A stretch of 14,656 nt of DNA, taken from NCBI GenBank assembly GCA_001774945.1, contig MFBL01000046.1, forward strand, positions 1 through 14,656, written 5' to 3'. The first letter of the stretch is position 1. Each line of letters opens with the position of its first letter. Under the pieces are notes generated by a model. It did no database searches and was not told the origin of the DNA. It saw only the letters and a list, made by a program, of their open reading frames with translations. Positions 13,011-14,656 of this stretch are shown piece by piece. Made by a program: the position numbers and the translations under genes. This stretch comes from Candidatus Curtissbacteria bacterium RIFCSPHIGHO2_12_FULL_41_17 (GTDB lineage: Bacteria > Patescibacteriota > Microgenomatia > Curtissbacterales > GWA2-41-24).

Positions 13011-13570
13011 TGCTTTTGGTTACTGAACTTAGAGCCGGTAAAGTCTTTGAAGAAAAAGGGCAGTATTATCTTGTGCTTACCTATGAACATATCAAGATGG
13101 GCCGAGGCTCGGGGACAGTCAAAGTCAAAGTGAGAAGTCTTTCAAGCGGGGCAACTGTTGAAAAATCTTTTATTACCGGAGCAAAAGTTGCGGAAGTAAA
13201 CTTAAACCGCAAAAAAGTCCAATATTTGTACAAAGATAGTCAGGGCTGTCATTTGATGGATATAGAAAGTTATGAGCAGTTTGCGGTACCTGTCTCTTTA
13301 ATTAGCGATATCGGCAAGTTCTTAAAAGAGGGGATGGAGTTGACACTTGGAGTTATTGACGATAAACCGGTGTCCGTTGAAATTCCTAAAATAATAGAGT
13401 ATAAAATCACCCAAACCGGCGGTTCCGCCCGCGGCAATACCGTTGGCGCAACTTATAAAGATGCCACTCTGGAAAACGGTTTGACAGTCAAAGTGCCTTT
13501 ATTCATCAAAACCGGCGAGGTGATCCGAGTTGATACTCGAAGCGGAGAGTATGTTGAGAGGGCAAAATAA
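13010..13570 (+). CDS. efp: Elongation factor P
   Basis: A 186-residue protein with the three-domain EF-P layout. The KOW-like N-terminal domain is TELRAGKVFEEKGQYYLVLTYEHIKMGRGSGTVKVKVRSL. An OB domain follows from about residue 65, and a C-terminal OB domain contains the signature region GGSARGNTVGATYKDATLENGLTVKVPLFIKTGEVIRVDTRSGEYVER. EF-P enters the ribosomal E site and relieves stalling at polyproline. The residue at the tip of the first-domain loop is Arg32 (KMGRGSG), rather than the Lys that is modified in Escherichia coli. Arg32 is the residue rhamnosylated by EarP in some proteobacteria, but no modification gene is in this window. The ATG overlaps the Nif3 stop by one base. Confidence 0.95.
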   Translation: MLLVTELRAGKVFEEKGQYYLVLTYEHIKMGRGSGTVKVKVRSLSSGATVEKSFITGAKVAEVNLNRKKVQYLYKDSQGCHLMDIESYEQFAVPVSLISDIGKFLKEGMELTLGVIDDKPVSVEIPKIIEYKITQTGGSARGNTVGATYKDATLENGLTVKVPLFIKTGEVIRVDTRSGEYVERAK

Positions 13571-13597
13571 TCTTCTGTCTACAAGGGGGTGAGATTT

Positions 13598-13929
13598 ATG
13601 TCAGAAAGAACAGCGACTCCAAGAGAAAACATTAGAGCTGTTGGCAAACGGAACAGGTTGTTGAGGAATGGACCCAAGAAAGAGGGTACTCTGATACTCA
13701 ATCCTTTGCGTTGATAAGGTATGCCGGAACTGTAGCTGAAAGAATGGCCCGTCAACTTAGGCTTGGGGTGAACCCTGAGGGAGATGCACAGGTTGATCTA
13801 ATGTCAATCAAAGTACAAAGGGAAGCTTTGGACGTTCCGCCTGCTGATATTGCTATTGCAGAAATGGTGGTAATCGAAAATGTATTGAGAATGGTACTAC
13901 AGAAGACTGGCGAACTTCCTATAAAGTAG
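13598..13929 (+). pseudogene. Orphan gene with apparent frameshift
   Basis: ATG 13598 has a good Shine-Dalgarno sequence (AAGGGGGTGAG, 13583-13593) but its frame ends after 38 codons at TGA 13712-13714. A second frame, open from 13636 to TAG 13927-13929, has protein-like composition. It begins WQTEQVVEEWTQERG and continues through SFALIRYAGTVAERMARQL to ENVLRMVLQKTG. It has no ATG or GTG near its start; TTG 13711 is the first possible start codon and would cut the sequence. The two frames overlap at 13636-13711, and one reading-frame change there (one base lost, or a -1 shift) would give one protein of about 110 residues. It could be a decayed gene, an assembly error or programmed frameshifting. 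I do not recognise the family. A pipeline may call only 13711-13929. Confidence 0.5.
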
Positions 13930-13972
13930 AATGCTTGCTTACGTTGGTCAATATGTCGAGCGAGCGAAGTGA

Positions 13973-14461
13973 TTAAGAAGCGGGGATTAAGGCAGCCAGG
14001 ACATTGCCGACATCTGCGAAATTAACAGTCATCAAAAGTAAAACTCCCACAACCACAATTTGCGTAACCAAGCCCCAAGGCAGTTGAGCCCGTGATTGCA
14101 GTTTGTGGCCGAGCCAGTCCAGCCAGGAAAACGGGGGAACTTTAAAGCCGAACATCCACGAAGGAGCTTCGATCCAATCCGGAAGCTGAGCGGCAATTAC
14201 CATAGAGAATAAATAGATTGGATTAGTTTGACTAAAATTTCTAAATAAAATTAAAACCAGCGCAAAACCTAAAAGGACATCAAGCGCTGCCTCAACTTTA
14301 AGCCTTGTCATGGATTTATTGCGGTGATTTGTGCCTGCGTCCCAATGGGGAATCAGGTCGGCAATAAAATGAGAAAGTACGGCAATTGGAATTCCCAAAT
14401 ATGGATTGGCGATTATGGTGGCTAGGCTTGCTCCGATTAGAGCGTGTGCGGTGGCTGTCAT
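13973..14461 (-). CDS. Small membrane protein, YdjM/DUF457-like (putative membrane-bound metal-dependent hydrolase)
   Basis: A 162-residue protein with about four hydrophobic segments and conserved-looking polar residues near the N-terminus: His6 in ATAHALIGA, then His31, Asp35, His39 and Asp41 in SHFIADLIPHWD, then His46. This spacing resembles the LexA-regulated YdjM and DUF457 family of predicted membrane-bound hydrolases; the biochemical function is unknown. A second polar cluster (AAQLPDWIEAPSW, then LDWLGHKLQS) could complete a metal site. The ATG at 14461 is three bases after a hairpin and T-run in the leader. Confidence 0.7.
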   Translation of the reverse strand: MTATAHALIGASLATIIANPYLGIPIAVLSHFIADLIPHWDAGTNHRNKSMTRLKVEAALDVLLGFALVLILFRNFSQTNPIYLFSMVIAAQLPDWIEAPSWMFGFKVPPFSWLDWLGHKLQSRAQLPWGLVTQIVVVGVLLLMTVNFADVGNVLAALIPAS

Positions 14462-14463
14462 TC

Positions 14464-14485
14464 AAAAAACCAGATTTCTCTGGTT
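14464..14485 (-). terminator. Hairpin and U-run in the leader of the YdjM-like gene
   Basis: On the minus strand AACCAGA pairs with TCTGGTT around a GAAA tetraloop. Four further T residues follow, then GA and the start codon. It has the form of an intrinsic terminator but lies between a predicted promoter and its own gene. No minus-strand gene is visible upstream in the window, so an attenuator or leader-structure role is possible. Confidence 0.55.
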
Positions 14486-14495
14486 CACATTTGTA

Positions 14496-14524
14496 ATCAT
14501 AACACAGTTAAGATTTTGAGTCCA
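14496..14524 (-). promoter_or_regulatory. Promoter for the YdjM-like gene
   Basis: On the minus strand TGGACT (plus 14519-14524) and TATGAT (plus 14496-14501) are 17 bases apart. Predicted transcription begins near 14489, a few bases before the leader hairpin. Confidence 0.4.
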
Positions 14525-14556
14525 CTGCCTGACCTGTCTTCCATGCTAAGCTTTTA

Positions 14557-14605
14557 TATATCAGCAGGTCGCACTTCGATAAACTCAGTGCGCTCCTCTG
14601 ATATA
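14557..14605. repeat. Palindromic interspersed element, copy B (49 bp)
   Basis: The ends are TATATCAGCAGGTCGC (14557-14572) and GCGCTCCTCTGATATA (14590-14605). The right end is the exact reverse complement of the left end of copy A (4718-4733). The left end matches the reverse complement of copy A's right end with one mismatch. The orientation is opposite to copy A and the middle is shorter and different (contains TTCGATAAACTCAG). Confidence 0.75.
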
Positions 14606-14642
14606 TCTTTCAGATTTCACTTCGTCGAAATCTTAAGATATA
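14602..14642. repeat. Long hairpin next to copy B
   Basis: TATATCTT (14602-14609) pairs with AAGATATA (14635-14642), and inside AGATTTC pairs with GAAATCT around ACTTCGTC. It overlaps the end of copy B, and its right arm contributes most of a TATAAT box. Confidence 0.65.
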
Positions 14643-14644
14643 AT
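14639..14644 (+). promoter_or_regulatory. -10 box for a gene starting at the window edge
   Basis: TATAAT lies six bases before ATG 14651, matching the leaderless layout seen elsewhere in the window. Only ATGTTT of the possible coding region is visible, so no coding call is made. Confidence 0.4.
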
Positions 14645-14656
14645 CATTTAATGTTT

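Overview
The window looks like a chromosomal segment of a Candidate Phyla Radiation (Patescibacteria) bacterium, most plausibly of the Microgenomates type. This is inferred from gene content and style rather than from a database match. The signs are compact genes, reduced or altered housekeeping proteins (a short RF1, a HisRS without its anticodon-binding domain, an L31 with a basic tail), several small orphan genes, few Shine-Dalgarno sequences, and many -10 boxes placed directly upstream of start codons. TGA is used as a stop at several gene ends, so the UGA-recoded CPR lineages are unlikely.

Layout. Positions 1-852 hold the 3' part of an HtrA/DegP-type serine protease. Positions 927-2050 hold two adjacent orphan genes that share a C-terminal motif. 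A DedA-family membrane protein (2054-2581, minus) is divergent from another orphan (2633-3370). From 6623 down to 3412 the minus strand carries hisS, an EamA/DMT transporter overlapping it, a palindromic repeat with outward-facing -10 boxes, then rpmE and prfA. A membrane-anchored extracytoplasmic protein (6650-7576, minus) is divergent from an MBL-fold protein followed by the replicative helicase dnaB (7683-9729). A zeta-toxin-like kinase and a 48-residue downstream ORF (9927-10773, minus) lie between two copies of a 17-bp direct repeat. An orphan gene follows (10857-11591, minus).

Positions 11758-12014 contain an unusual RNA locus. A complete tRNA-Leu(CAA) sits inside what looks like the acceptor and T-arm of a second tRNA, and the locus has its own extended -10 promoter. 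Next come a Nif3-like protein and elongation factor P, overlapping by one base (12036-13570). A gene that appears frameshifted (13598-13929) and a small YdjM/DUF457-like membrane protein (13973-14461, minus) complete the set. The window ends in two palindromic repeats and a -10 box placed six bases before an ATG.

Much of the coding content concerns translation: RF1, L31, HisRS, EF-P and tRNA-Leu. The most unusual signals are non-coding: the nested tRNA-like locus, the repeats whose ends form -10 boxes, the general leaderless promoter layout, two leaders with a hairpin and U-run placed just before AUG, and a heptanucleotide tandem repeat inside prfA.
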